The translations under genes and the position numbers were made by a program. From an uncultured Bacteroidota bacterium (lineage in GTDB: Bacteria > Bacteroidota > Bacteroidia > Bacteroidales > P3): 64,000 nt of DNA. Where the stretch lies: the NCBI GenBank assembly GCA_902800395.1, contig CADCEC010000006.1, positions 55,223 through 119,222 of the forward strand, written 5' to 3'. Shown piece after piece: positions 15,674 through 24,480 of this stretch (the stretch's first letter is position 1; each line of letters opens with the position of its first letter). The notes under the pieces were generated by a model. It searched no databases and was not told the origin of the DNA. It saw nothing but the letters and a program-made list of their open reading frames with translations.

Positions 15674-17803
15674 ATGAAACGTATTTACGCAAGTGCAATC
15701 CTTTTAAGCACCATCGCCATGCTTACATCGTGCAAACAATCGCGTCCCGGCGGCGAGCCGGTGACCTATCCCGAAACCAAAGTGTGCGACACTGTCGACA
15801 CCTATTTCGGCACACAGGTGGCCGACCCCTACCGCTGGCTGGAGGACGACTACTCGGAGGAGACCGCCAACTGGGTGAAGGCCCAGAACGCGCTGACCAA
15901 CAGCTATCTGTCGCAGATTCCCTACCGTGAGCAGATGAAGAATCACCTGAAAGAGATTCTCAACTACCCCAAGGAGGGTGCCCCCTGGAAGAAGGGTGAC
16001 CGCTGGTTCTTCTATCGCAACGACGGCCTGCAGAACCAGAGCGTGCTGTACTACAAGAATAGCCTCGACGGCGAGGCCGTGGAATTGCTCGACCCCAACA
16101 AGCTCTCCGACGACGGCACTGTGGCGCTCTCGACGCTCGACATCTCGGACGACGGCAACTACCTCGGCTACGCCATCTCGCGCAACGGTAGCGACTGGCA
16201 GGAGATCTATGTTAAGAATATCGCCACTGGCGAGGTGCTGAGCGACCACCTGGTGTGGGTGAAGTTCAGCGGCATTGCCTGGAAGGACGACGGCTTCTTC
16301 TACAGCCGCTTTCCCGAGCCGAAGAACCAGCTCTCGGGCGTCAACGAGAACGGCAAGCTCTACTACCACAAGGTGGGCACCGATCAGAAAGCCGACCAAC
16401 TGGCCTATCAAGACCCCTCAAACCCCAACCTCAGTTTCGGTGCCGAGGTGGTCAACAAGCGCTGGCTGGTCATCGTCGGCAGCGAGTCGACTTCCGGCAA
16501 CTCGTTTTATTTCAAAGACCTCAACAACCCCAAGGCGAAGCTCGTTAGGGTGGTGGAGAATTTCGAAAACGACTACGGCGTCATCGACGAGGTTGACGGC
16601 AAGTTCATCGTGATGACCAACCTCGACGCACCCGAATACAAGGTCATCACCATCCCCACCGACAATCCTGCCAAGGAGAACTGGAAAGACCTTATCCCCG
16701 TGGAGGCTCCCGAAGTGCTCTCAGGTGTCAGCCATGTAGGTCACCGTCTCATTGCCAACTACACCAAGGACGCCCACTCGGTGGTGCGCATCTTCGACCT
16801 CAGCGGCAAGAAGCTCGCCGACCTCGACAACGACATGATTGGCAGTATCGGTGGTTTCGCCGGCGAGGCCGACGACCAGGAGACCTTCTACAGCGTCACC
16901 TCCTACACCACTCCTGCCGCCATCTATCGCTACGACGTGGCCAACAACAAGTCGACGCTCTACAAGCAGAGCGAAATCAAGTTCAACGCCGACGATTACG
17001 AGACGGAGCTGGAGTTCTACACCTCGAAGGACGGCACGAAGGTTCCGCTCTTCATCACCCACAAAAAAGGCATCAAGCTTAACGGTAAGAACCCTACGCT
17101 GCTCTACGGCTACGGTGGATTCAATATCTCGCTCACGCCCAGCTTCAGCGCCACCCGAGTAGCTTGGCTCGAGCAGGGCGGCGTGCTGGCGGTAGCCTGC
17201 CTGCGTGGCGGTGGAGAATACGGCGAAACCTGGCATAAGGCCGGCACCAAGATGCAGAAGCAGAACGTCTTCGACGACTGCATCGCTGCTGCCGAGTTCC
17301 TCATCGCAAAGAAATACACCTCGCCAAATTATCTGGCCCTGCAGGGCGGCTCCAACGGTGGCCTGCTGGTGGGTGCCGTTGTCAACCAGCGTCCCGACCT
17401 CTTCGCTGTGGCCATCCCGCAGGTGGGCGTGATGGACATGCTACGCTACCATAAGTTCACCATCGGCCGTTACTGGGCCGTCGACTATGGCACCAGCGAG
17501 GACAGCAAGGAGATGTTCGAGTACCTCTACAAGTACTCGCCCGTACACTCCGTGAAGAGTGGCGTCGAATACCCCGCCATCCTCGTCACCACCGCCGACC
17601 ACGACGACCGTGTGGTGCCCGCCCACTCGTTCAAGTATGCCGCCATGCTGCAGAACAGCGAGATTGGCGACCGTCCGCACCTCATCCGCATCGAGAGCAA
17701 CGCCGGCCACGGTGGCGGCAAGCCCCTCGACAAGACCATCAACGAGGTGGTCGACATCTTCTCCTTCATCTTTTTCAACATGGGCGTGGAGCCGAAGTAT
17801 TGA
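15674..17803 (+). CDS. Prolyl oligopeptidase family serine peptidase (S9A), lipoprotein
   Basis: 709 residues. The N-terminus MKRIYASAILLSTIAMLTSCK carries a lipobox (LTSC), so the enzyme is predicted to be lipid-anchored in the periplasm or outer membrane. A seven-bladed beta-propeller (about 70-420) precedes the alpha/beta hydrolase domain. The triad is visible: Ser560 in GGSNGGLL, Asp in HDDRVVP (about 644) and His in NAGHGGGKP (about 678). It cleaves after proline in short peptides. It overlaps the next gene by one base (TGATG). Confidence 0.95.
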   Translation: MKRIYASAILLSTIAMLTSCKQSRPGGEPVTYPETKVCDTVDTYFGTQVADPYRWLEDDYSEETANWVKAQNALTNSYLSQIPYREQMKNHLKEILNYPKEGAPWKKGDRWFFYRNDGLQNQSVLYYKNSLDGEAVELLDPNKLSDDGTVALSTLDISDDGNYLGYAISRNGSDWQEIYVKNIATGEVLSDHLVWVKFSGIAWKDDGFFYSRFPEPKNQLSGVNENGKLYYHKVGTDQKADQLAYQDPSNPNLSFGAEVVNKRWLVIVGSESTSGNSFYFKDLNNPKAKLVRVVENFENDYGVIDEVDGKFIVMTNLDAPEYKVITIPTDNPAKENWKDLIPVEAPEVLSGVSHVGHRLIANYTKDAHSVVRIFDLSGKKLADLDNDMIGSIGGFAGEADDQETFYSVTSYTTPAAIYRYDVANNKSTLYKQSEIKFNADDYETELEFYTSKDGTKVPLFITHKKGIKLNGKNPTLLYGYGGFNISLTPSFSATRVAWLEQGGVLAVACLRGGGEYGETWHKAGTKMQKQNVFDDCIAAAEFLIAKKYTSPNYLALQGGSNGGLLVGAVVNQRPDLFAVAIPQVGVMDMLRYHKFTIGRYWAVDYGTSEDSKEMFEYLYKYSPVHSVKSGVEYPAILVTTADHDDRVVPAHSFKYAAMLQNSEIGDRPHLIRIESNAGHGGGKPLDKTINEVVDIFSFIFFNMGVEPKY

Positions 17804-18384
17804 TGATGATTCCCATTGAACAGCATCCGTTGCGCCCCTTCCTGCCCGAAGGGGCGCGGCTGCTGATGCTCGGCAGCTTTCCTCCACCGAAGCATCGTTG
17901 GAGTTTCGACTTTTTTTATCCCAACTTCTCAAATCAAATGTGGCAAGTGTTTGGCTTGGTGTTCTTCGATGATGCCGACCGGTTGTTGGACAAAGACACT
18001 CACACATTCAAGCAATCAGACATTCAAGCATTATTAACCGAACGCGGAGTGGCCATCTACGACACCGCCTGTGCCGTCCGCCGTTTGAGCGGCAACGCCT
18101 CCGACAAAGACCTCGAGATTGTCGAGAAGACCGACATCCCCGCCCTTCTAGCACAGATACCTCACTGTCACGATATCGTTTGCACCGGCCAGAAAAGCTT
18201 CTCCGTCCTCACCGACGACTTCGGCGTCCCCATCCCTGCCATGGGCAACTATAATGAATTCATCCTCGCCGGCCGCCCGATGCGCCTCTGGCGCATGCCC
18301 TCCTCCTCTCGAGCCTTTCCCATGCAACTGGAGGAAAAAGCCGCCTACTACCGTGAGATGATGAAAACAATCGGCATCCTATGA
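17803..18384 (+). CDS. Uracil/hypoxanthine-DNA glycosylase family protein
   Basis: 193 residues. The motif LMLGSFPPPKHRW with FFYPNFSNQMWQVFG matches UDG superfamily family 6 (hypoxanthine-DNA glycosylase type), and VCTGQKSF is the second conserved strand. It excises deaminated bases from DNA. Residues about 66-77 (THTFKQSDIQAL) are encoded by four CAAGCATT-type octamers (18001-18032). This replaces sequence at a position where homologs also have a polar helix. ATG 17803 overlapping the upstream stop is chosen over an in-frame TTG at 17800. Confidence 0.8.
   Translation: MMIPIEQHPLRPFLPEGARLLMLGSFPPPKHRWSFDFFYPNFSNQMWQVFGLVFFDDADRLLDKDTHTFKQSDIQALLTERGVAIYDTACAVRRLSGNASDKDLEIVEKTDIPALLAQIPHCHDIVCTGQKSFSVLTDDFGVPIPAMGNYNEFILAGRPMRLWRMPSSSRAFPMQLEEKAAYYREMMKTIGIL
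18001..18032 (+). repeat. Quartet microrepeat, CAAGCATT-type octamer x4, in the DNA glycosylase gene
   Basis: Units CACACATT, CAAGCAAT, CAGACATT, CAAGCATT. Same word family as in the genes at 18381 and 54757. Confidence 0.85.
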
Positions 18385-20690
18385 ACAGCAAGCGGCTTAT
18401 ACAATGGTCGGTGGTGATTGTCGCAATCACAGTTGCTGTCATCTTCATCGTGTGGCGTACCCCTTTGGTGGAAGAGGTAAAGCGGGAGAGCGCGAAGCTG
18501 TTCGATTATGAGTATATCCCCAACCAGGATGTGGCGATTGAAGGCACGGAGGCGGCAATGGCGGCGGATTCCATCTACAAGGACTTCCGCAAGAAGTTCC
18601 GCTTCCATTACCAGACCCTCGGCATGGCGTCGTTTGCCGATAGCAGCCGCATGATCCTGCTCTCCGACATCCCGCCACATTTCGAGACAGACTCCATCGC
18701 TCCTATCTTCGCCAAGTTCACACACAAGACAGAGCTCCGCAAGCACCCCATCGGTTACGACGGCTATGTGACCGATGTGGTCATCCTGCTCGCCAATGCC
18801 ACGCAGGAGAACTGCGACAACCTGATACGACGGCTGAACCGTGAGCTTTTCTTCAGCGACTACAAGCCCACGGTGATGACGCTGCCGGCAACGGAGAAAC
18901 GCCAGTATTTCACTGAGAAAAGCATCGACTACCAAATCACGCTAGAGGAGTTCAACACCTGGTTCATGGAAGAAGGGGAGGGGTTTATACAACCTGCCGG
19001 CAATATGCCGGCGCTCCAGACAGACAGCGCTAAGGTGCTGACTGTCCCCGAGCTCTTCGCACAGAAAGCGCGAGGCGTCTACTTCAGCCAGAAGCCGGGC
19101 TTCGTGGCATGGGCAATGGCTAAAGACACCGATATCGCCCCGCAGGTAGGCGATATTCGTCAGTTCACATTGGATGCTGACCTTATCTTGGGTGCCCTTG
19201 CCGACAGCGGCACGCTGGTCATCATCGGTCGCGAGCGCCAGTCGCCGCTGCACGAGCTGCCACCGTTGCAGGTGGAGAGCATCCTCCTGCTGGCTTCCAC
19301 CACCGAGAAGGAGCTGTCGCAGAGTCTCGACATCAACGACCTAATGGCGGGCAAGATGGTGAACGGCCGCGACTGGTGCCCCACCTACCTCAGCAGGGAG
19401 CTGGAGAACACTGAGTTCGGCGACCTGATGACCATCACCGACGTGCTGCTGAAAGACTGGTCGGAGCGCGGCACGATACAGGAGGGCTACTACCGCTACC
19501 CCGAGCCCGGCTACTACCCCTTCGATAAGCCTTTGTTCCGTAAGCTGGGCCTCAACGAGTTGGTCTACAACTGGAACACCGCCGGCGCCATGTACGCTAT
19601 AGATAGAGACGGATATACTATTTACACTTTGGGCCGCACCGGCTCGCTGCCTGTGAGCTATTTCAATTCGCAGGAAAGGAGTCAGTCGATAGGCTACCGC
19701 TACGAGGCGCAGGCTTACCATTATTTCGCCACCCTCGGCTGCACCGACCTCGCCCGCGTGGTGCAGTACACCGCCCTCTACCAGCTCTTCATCGACAACA
19801 ACATCAGCTATTCAGGCAATACCTACTCGTCGCCAAACAAAAAGGCATTCCTGCTCTACAAGCCCACGACGGAACTGCTGAACAAGATTCGCAACCTCAG
19901 TGGTGAGGAGATAGCCCTGCTGGCCGACAGTCTCGCGCAGCGCAGCTTCCATAGTTATCAGAGAGAGCAAGTCGACAAGCAGCTGCGGGAGAATGAGCAG
20001 CAGCACAATTTCTCCTACAGCGACGAGAATCGTGATCGTATCTATCAGGATGTGCATCGCAATACCCAAGCCGGTATCAGCCGTAGCATTAACGAGGTGA
20101 AGGGTATGCTGAATGGCCTTTCGGAGGAGCAGTTCAAAAAACTGGCGCGGTATCTGTCGTATCCTCGTGGAGTGACAATAAAAGATCAAGACAGCTACAA
20201 CACCTACTTGCGCGCACGTCGCGTCAACCAGTTGATGCGCGAGGTGGGGAAGAATAACCTCGACCTGATAGGTATGGACCTCGCCAATGTGAAGAACTGG
20301 TATGCAGGAAGTTTGTCGGGATATTCCGGTCGCTACATGAAGACTTCGTCGCTCATCGTCACCTACAACGACCTGCTCACCACCGGCGGCCACAACCTCT
20401 CCTCCCGCATCAGCCGGGTCAACTCGATGACCAACTACAAGCGCACCCGCAACTATACGCCCACCGACTACGAGCGGCCCGCCACCACCGAACCCGTAGC
20501 CACCGACGCCAAACCATCGACCACCAAACCCACCGGCGCCAAACCCACCAAGAAACACTCAAGCAATCAGACAGCTAAGCCATCAAACAATAACTCAAGC
20601 AATCACGCAGTCAAACAATCAAGCAATCATAGCGTTCGTTCGCGAAATTCTGTGATATCCTCTGCCCCGCGCAAAACCAGAGGCCTTTAA
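18381..20690 (+). CDS. Large membrane-anchored protein of unknown function
   Basis: 769 residues. One N-terminal membrane helix (about 8-25, WSVVIVAITVAVIFIVW) with a cytoplasmic basic start leaves a ~740-residue domain outside the inner membrane. It is acidic and mixed alpha/beta without recognised motifs. Near 205-212 the PAGNMPALQ segment is encoded by a 24-bp REP-like hairpin element (18995-19018). The last ~70 residues are a Thr/Lys/Ser/Asn-rich tail (TTKPTGAKPTKKHSSNQ...) partly built by two CAAGCAAT octamer quartets. The ATG overlaps the upstream stop (ATGA). I do not recognise a family; a periplasmic structural or binding role is possible. Confidence 0.8.
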   Translation: MNSKRLIQWSVVIVAITVAVIFIVWRTPLVEEVKRESAKLFDYEYIPNQDVAIEGTEAAMAADSIYKDFRKKFRFHYQTLGMASFADSSRMILLSDIPPHFETDSIAPIFAKFTHKTELRKHPIGYDGYVTDVVILLANATQENCDNLIRRLNRELFFSDYKPTVMTLPATEKRQYFTEKSIDYQITLEEFNTWFMEEGEGFIQPAGNMPALQTDSAKVLTVPELFAQKARGVYFSQKPGFVAWAMAKDTDIAPQVGDIRQFTLDADLILGALADSGTLVIIGRERQSPLHELPPLQVESILLLASTTEKELSQSLDINDLMAGKMVNGRDWCPTYLSRELENTEFGDLMTITDVLLKDWSERGTIQEGYYRYPEPGYYPFDKPLFRKLGLNELVYNWNTAGAMYAIDRDGYTIYTLGRTGSLPVSYFNSQERSQSIGYRYEAQAYHYFATLGCTDLARVVQYTALYQLFIDNNISYSGNTYSSPNKKAFLLYKPTTELLNKIRNLSGEEIALLADSLAQRSFHSYQREQVDKQLRENEQQHNFSYSDENRDRIYQDVHRNTQAGISRSINEVKGMLNGLSEEQFKKLARYLSYPRGVTIKDQDSYNTYLRARRVNQLMREVGKNNLDLIGMDLANVKNWYAGSLSGYSGRYMKTSSLIVTYNDLLTTGGHNLSSRISRVNSMTNYKRTRNYTPTDYERPATTEPVATDAKPSTTKPTGAKPTKKHSSNQTAKPSNNNSSNHAVKQSSNHSVRSRNSVISSAPRKTRGL
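18995..19018 (-). repeat. REP-like 24-bp GGAG hairpin element, copy 2, inside a gene
   Basis: On the minus strand: GGAG, C, then perfect stem GCCGGCA / TGCCGGC with a TAT loop. In frame with the host gene, encoding AGNMPALQ. Confidence 0.8.
20560..20627 (+). repeat. Two CAAGCAAT octamer quartets in the C-terminal tail of the unknown membrane protein
   Basis: First quartet 20560-20591 (CAAGCAAT, CAGACAGC, TAAGCCAT, CAAACAAT), a 4-bp gap, second quartet 20596-20627 (CAAGCAAT, CACGCAGT, CAAACAAT, CAAGCAAT). The arrays encode an Asn/Ser/Gln/Lys-rich tail. Confidence 0.9.
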
Positions 20691-20705
20691 TTCAAGTAAT
20701 CATCT

Positions 20706-21017
20706 ATGCCCCACAACATCCTGCTCTATTACCTCCTTGCGGTCAATTTGCTGACCTTCCTCGCCTATGGCCTCGACAAATGGAAAGCCGTCCACAACGG
20801 CCGTAAAAGTGGTGCAAAAACCCGACACAACGACCGCCTCTCCCGTCGCATCCCCGAGGCTTCGCTGCTCCTCCTCGCTGCCCTCGGCGGCTCCCTCGCC
20901 GCCCTCCTGTCCATGTACCTCTTCCGCCACAAGACCCTCCACAAGAAGTTCCGCTACGGGGTACCCGCTATTCTACTTCTGCAGTTGATTGTTACTATCC
21001 TGATAATAGGCAAGTAA
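20706..21017 (+). CDS. DUF1294 small membrane protein
   Basis: 103 residues. The family pattern is clear: helix with NLLTFLAYGLDKWKA, then RLSRRIPEASLLLLAALGGSLAALLSMYLFRHKT, and a final helix. Topology suggests three membrane segments. DUF1294 proteins are widespread inner-membrane proteins of unknown role. It is the last gene of the plus-strand run and ends 3 bp before the convergent sigma-like gene. Confidence 0.88.
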   Translation: MPHNILLYYLLAVNLLTFLAYGLDKWKAVHNGRKSGAKTRHNDRLSRRIPEASLLLLAALGGSLAALLSMYLFRHKTLHKKFRYGVPAILLLQLIVTILIIGK

Positions 21018-21019
21018 CG

Positions 21020-21904
21020 TTATACTAAAAGGAACTTCGACAAGTGTGTCCAGAAAGCGGAGATGCTTGGGGCGAGGGAATAAACGTATTCGGGTTCGTG
21101 AAGCATCTTTCCGGTGGTCTCGTAATATTCTTGCCGGAGGCGTTTGACAGCATCAGCATGTTTCAAGTCGTCGATGGTGAGGACATAGTATCTGCCGATG
21201 GTGGGGTAGAGGTGGGTGAAGTCGTCGTTGATATGTTGTGCCATCTGGCGGTGTAGGTCGTCGAGCGGTAGCAGGTCGTTTCGCAACAGGCAAGTGCGGA
21301 TGTACGAGAGTTTCCCTTTCAAACGGTGGATAGTGACGCGATAGGCGATGTCGCTCATGCCGAGGGCATGCGCCATCTCGTCGTTCGGAAGCGCCTGCTG
21401 CTTGTTGAGGAGGGTGAGCAGCGTGCGTAGGAAGATGAAGCGGTCGCGAGGGTAGAGCGTTTGATGGGCATAAGCGATAAGGTTGGAGGCGACGGCGAGT
21501 TTGCGCTCGTCGGTCAGTAGAGACGAAGATATATCGGTAGCGACTGTATTTTCTTCATGGAGGCTTGTACAAGACATCTGCTTCTCTGCGTCAGCCCGCA
21601 CAGTGAGGTAGTTGCGGAAGGTGTTGAGCATCCAAGCTTCGAGGGCTTCCTTTTTCCGGATGCGTCGTAGCGAGAGATATGGGGTCTTACTCCAGCCGCT
21701 CTTACCCTCACGCAGATACAGGAAGAAGTCCTCGATCACATCTTCGAAATCGTCTAGCAACTGATTGTGGTACACCTCGAACCTCCCCCTCAGCTGACGC
21801 TCCAGCCGCTCGTGCAGCAGATAGTACATCGCCTCATCACCTCGCTCGCCGCCTTCGAGGATGATATCCACGAAGTCGGAAATAGCCACTTCCTCAAATT
21901 TCAT
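21020..21904 (-). CDS. Sigma-70-like RNA polymerase factor (ECF-type, divergent)
   Basis: 294 residues from the ATG at 21904; longer in-frame starts would run across the upstream gene. A region-2-like segment (LLDDFEDVIEDFFLYLREG ... EALEAWMLNTFRNYLTVRA) is followed by a region-4-like helix-turn-helix (PNDEMAHALGMSDIAYRVTIHRLKGKL). A C-terminal ~100-residue part is unassigned. It overlaps the TfoX-N gene by 11 bp, so the two are translationally coupled. No anti-sigma gene is adjacent. The weak match to core promoter-recognition residues means a sigma-like regulator is likelier than a housekeeping factor. Confidence 0.7.
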   Translation of the reverse strand: MKFEEVAISDFVDIILEGGERGDEAMYYLLHERLERQLRGRFEVYHNQLLDDFEDVIEDFFLYLREGKSGWSKTPYLSLRRIRKKEALEAWMLNTFRNYLTVRADAEKQMSCTSLHEENTVATDISSSLLTDERKLAVASNLIAYAHQTLYPRDRFIFLRTLLTLLNKQQALPNDEMAHALGMSDIAYRVTIHRLKGKLSYIRTCLLRNDLLPLDDLHRQMAQHINDDFTHLYPTIGRYYVLTIDDLKHADAVKRLRQEYYETTGKMLHEPEYVYSLAPSISAFWTHLSKFLLV

Positions 21905-22223
21905 TTTTTGTTTTTTTAAGTTTTGGGGTGGGGAGTTCTGCGCAGGTGGCGTGCACCAAGGCAGAGAGGTAATCTTGGTCGTCGACATCTTCAATGTAGA
22001 AATAGGGCTTCGCGCCATCGTAAGGTGGACGCATATCCTCGTTGCGGAGCAGTTTTCGGCCCGCCTCAGTAGGCTTCAGATAAAAGCCGTTGTCGCAGAT
22101 GAGACCGAAGATCTTGCCGTTGCAGTAGATGCCAAAATCACCAAACATTTTCTTCGCTTCAATATTTCCCGCACCAGAACATTGATCGGCGATGTATTGT
22201 ACAAAATCAGGATTGCTTGCCAT
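21894..22223 (-). CDS. TfoX N-terminal domain protein
   Basis: 109 residues. The segment VQYIADQCSGAGNIEAKKMFGDFGIYCNGKIFGLICDNGFYLKPTEAGR is the TfoX/Sxy N-terminal domain (MFGG-like MFGDFGIY). TfoX proteins regulate competence in Gammaproteobacteria; single-domain versions in Bacteroidales have no established role. It overlaps the sigma-like gene and lies 32 bp downstream of ogt. The upstream gap carries an AAGGTTA heptamer array. Confidence 0.85.
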   Translation of the reverse strand: MASNPDFVQYIADQCSGAGNIEAKKMFGDFGIYCNGKIFGLICDNGFYLKPTEAGRKLLRNEDMRPPYDGAKPYFYIEDVDDQDYLSALVHATCAELPTPKLKKTKNEI

Positions 22224-22226
22224 GTA

Positions 22227-22247
22227 AAGGTTAAAGGTTAATGGTTA
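22227..22247 (+). repeat. Microrepeat, AAGGTTA-type heptamer x3, upstream of the TfoX-N gene
   Basis: Units AAGGTTA, AAGGTTA, ATGGTTA, with a weaker fourth (AAGTGTT) to 22254. Fills most of the gap between ogt and the TfoX-N gene. Confidence 0.75.
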
Positions 22248-22255
22248 AAGTGTTT

Positions 22256-22705
22256 TTATTGTTCCCGCAGGAGCAGCAGTCTCTTGCGTTCGAGGCCGTA
22301 GGCGTAGCCTGTCAGCGAGCCGTCAGATCCGATGACACGGTGACAGGGGATGATGATGGCTATTGGATTGGATCCCACAGCACCACCCACCGCCTGTGCC
22401 GACTTGCAGTTGATACAACGGGCGATGTCACCATACGTCACCGTCTCCCCATACGGAATGGACATAAGTTCAGACCATACTTGCCGTTGGAATAGGGTAC
22501 CCGAGGGCGTCACCTGTGGGGTGAAGTCTGGCTTCTCACCGTTGAAGTAGCAGTTGAGCCAACAACGAGTCTCTTCCAATATCGAGATGGCTGGTGACGC
22601 CACCTCTACTGGCCTGTCAGAGAAGTACAACTCCTTCAATGACTCACCGTCACTGGTCATCGTCAACAGCCCGAGGGGCGAATTGTATTGTGCCTGGTAG
22701 GTCAT
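22256..22705 (-). CDS. ogt: Methylated-DNA--protein-cysteine methyltransferase
   Basis: Transfers alkyl groups from O6-alkylguanine to its own cysteine. 149 residues: a short N-terminal domain and the C-terminal active-site domain with FQRQVWSELMSIPYGETVTYGDIA, GGAVGSNPIAIIIPCHRVIG (active-site Cys in PCHRV) and a terminal lysine/leucine helix. The product is complete. Its start overlaps the upstream cupin stop by 4 bp (ATGA), so the two are cotranslated. Confidence 0.95.
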   Translation of the reverse strand: MTYQAQYNSPLGLLTMTSDGESLKELYFSDRPVEVASPAISILEETRCWLNCYFNGEKPDFTPQVTPSGTLFQRQVWSELMSIPYGETVTYGDIARCINCKSAQAVGGAVGSNPIAIIIPCHRVIGSDGSLTGYAYGLERKRLLLLREQ

Positions 22706-23043
22706 TTGGACGTTTGCTCAGGAACGATGGCGAAAAAAGTCAGCGGCTCGGTGGCGCTGGCGTTGATAAGGGAGTGGCTGTGTCCCTTGGGGCAGTAGTG
22801 GCACTGTCCGGGGACGAGGCGTTCCTCGCCGTCGTCGTAGAGACATCGGGCCTCCCCACTGAGTATATAGATAATCTCGCTGTTGGTCTCGTGGCTGTGG
22901 TAGCCTATGGAACATCCTAGTTCCAGTCGTCCGCGCATTATCTTGTTTTGTCCGTCATTGTAGGTGCGGAACATCGTGTCGCCCTCGCCGCCCTTGAACT
23001 GCGGGTTGGCGACCTCTTGAATCTCGTTGAAATCTATAATCAT
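22702..23043 (-). CDS. Cupin-domain protein
   Basis: 113 residues with one small double-stranded beta-helix. Cupin motif 1 is GYHSHETNSEIIYILSGEARCLYDDG (two His and a Glu for metal) and motif 2 is PGQCHYCPKGHSHSLIN. These small cupins often bind a metal and a small ligand or act as isomerases; the substrate is unknown. It starts 7 bp after the carbonic anhydrase gene and is coupled to ogt. Confidence 0.88.
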   Translation of the reverse strand: MIIDFNEIQEVANPQFKGGEGDTMFRTYNDGQNKIMRGRLELGCSIGYHSHETNSEIIYILSGEARCLYDDGEERLVPGQCHYCPKGHSHSLINASATEPLTFFAIVPEQTSK

Positions 23044-23049
23044 AATCGT

Positions 23050-23592
23050 TTATTTTATCTCTTCTAGGAGTCCTGTCTCGCTGTCGATGATGAAGCCGCG
23101 CACCTCGATGTCCTTTGGAACTAGGGGGTGAGTGCGGATGGTCTCCACGGTGCGGCGGACGCTCTCGGGGGTGTCTTTGAAGCCTTCGAGCCAGTGGTTG
23201 AGGTCGATGCCGCACTTGCGGATGGTGTCGAGGGTCTCTTCCGTCACGCCGCGGGCGAGCATCTCGTCGTGGAAGTGGTCGTAGCTCATGTGGCAGGCAC
23301 CGCAATGCGAGTGCGCCACCACCATCACATGCTTTACGCCCAGTTCGTAGATAGCCACGATAAGACTGCGCATGGCCGAGTCGAAAGCTGAGATGACCAG
23401 TCCTCCGGCATTCTTGATGATTTTGGCGTCGCCGTTCTTCAGCCCCAGCGCCGCCGGTAGCAGCTCCGTGAGGCGTGTGTCCATACACGACAGCACTGCC
23501 AACTTCTTGTCGGGGTACTTGTCGGTGCGGTACTGCTCATAGCCCTTCGCGGCCACGAACTCCTTGTTGTAGTATACGATTTGATCTATCAT
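23050..23592 (-). CDS. Beta-class carbonic anhydrase
   Basis: 180 residues from the ATG at 23592; the promoter box at 23614-23621 rules out longer starts. Hydrates CO2 to bicarbonate. Zinc ligands are visible: Cys and Asp in LSCMDTRL, and His and Cys in VVAHSHCGACHM. Length fits the small type II-like beta group. First gene of the minus-strand operon with cupin, ogt, TfoX-N and the sigma-like gene. Confidence 0.92.
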   Translation of the reverse strand: MIDQIVYYNKEFVAAKGYEQYRTDKYPDKKLAVLSCMDTRLTELLPAALGLKNGDAKIIKNAGGLVISAFDSAMRSLIVAIYELGVKHVMVVAHSHCGACHMSYDHFHDEMLARGVTEETLDTIRKCGIDLNHWLEGFKDTPESVRRTVETIRTHPLVPKDIEVRGFIIDSETGLLEEIK

Positions 23593-23613
23593 AATAAGCC
23601 TGTTTTCAAAGTG

Positions 23614-23621
23614 CAAAGATA
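23614..23621 (-). promoter_or_regulatory. Bacteroidetes -7 box for the carbonic anhydrase operon
   Basis: TATCTTTG on the minus strand, 22 bp before the ATG. Confidence 0.75.
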
Positions 23622-23689
23622 CAATTTTTTGGCAATACAGTAAACAAATGATTGCAAATTTTGACATAAAACAAGGCTCATAAAGAAAA

Positions 23690-23716
23690 CCCCGACAGAA
23701 ATTGTATCAGTCGGGG
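23690..23716 (-). terminator. Hairpin with U-tract, minus strand, no upstream gene
   Basis: Stem CCCCGAC / GTCGGGG with a 13-nt loop. On the minus strand it is followed by TTTTCTTTAT, as in an intrinsic terminator. It lies between the divergent carbonic anhydrase and SOD promoters, where no minus-strand gene would end, so a short RNA is possible. Confidence 0.5.
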
Positions 23717-23824
23717 TGCTTTCCCGTAACTTGGGGTGGCTGGGTGTCGAGATCCTGGTCCATCTTTAGAGTAAGTGTAAAATGGAAATGTTACAGAATA
23801 TTTTGTCATTCTTTTTAAATAAAT

Positions 23825-23855
23825 TTTGCCGAATGGGAAAAAGTGTGTATCTTTG
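23825..23855 (+). promoter_or_regulatory. Bacteroidetes promoter for superoxide dismutase
   Basis: TTTG at 23825-23828 and TATCTTTG at 23848-23855 with a 19-bp spacer, 29 bp before the ATG. Both halves match the consensus. Confidence 0.85.
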
Positions 23856-23884
23856 CACCCAGTTAAACATTAAAAAATAAGACT

Positions 23885-24475
23885 ATGCAAGACCTGATGC
23901 CCATTAACGGAAAGTTCGAAATGCCCATACTGCCTTATGAAGCGCTGGGTACTATTATCGGCAAGGATACACTCTCGTTCCACCACGGGAAGCACCTGAA
24001 AGCCTACGTGGACAACCTCAACAAACTGCTGCCTGGCAGCGGATTGGAGAATCTGCCGTTGAGCGAAGTGGTTCGAAAGTCTGAAGGAGGGATGTTCAAT
24101 AATGCTGGACAAGTCCTGAACCACGCGATGTATTTCGAGCAGTTTAGCAATACGCCTAAGGCCATGAGTCCGAAATTCGCAGCTCTTTTGGAGCGCGACT
24201 TCGGCTCGGTGGAGGCTTTCAAGAAGGAGTTTGAGCAGAAAGGCGCCACGCTGTTTGGCAGCGGCTGGGTGTGGCTTTCGGCAGATGCCCAAGGCAAGCC
24301 AGTCATCACCCAGCAGAAGAATGCAGAAAATCCCGTCACCATGGGTCTCACGCCTCTGCTGACCTTCGACGTGTGGGAGCACGCCTATTACCTCGACTAC
24401 CAGAACCGTCGCGCCGACTACCTTGCTGCCCTATGGCAGATTGTCGACTGGACAATAATCGAAAATCGGTTATAA
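23885..24475 (+). CDS. Superoxide dismutase (Fe/Mn family)
   Basis: Dismutes superoxide in the cytoplasm. 196 residues. Metal ligands are recognisable: His in LSFHHGKHLKAY, His in VLNHAMYFEQF, Asp and His in FDVWEHAYYLDYQNRR. The GSGWVWL strand and Gln/Gly second-shell positions fit the Fe or cambialistic type common in Bacteroidales. Monocistronic with its own strong promoter. Confidence 0.95.
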   Translation: MQDLMPINGKFEMPILPYEALGTIIGKDTLSFHHGKHLKAYVDNLNKLLPGSGLENLPLSEVVRKSEGGMFNNAGQVLNHAMYFEQFSNTPKAMSPKFAALLERDFGSVEAFKKEFEQKGATLFGSGWVWLSADAQGKPVITQQKNAENPVTMGLTPLLTFDVWEHAYYLDYQNRRADYLAALWQIVDWTIIENRL

Positions 24476-24480
24476 CCCTT

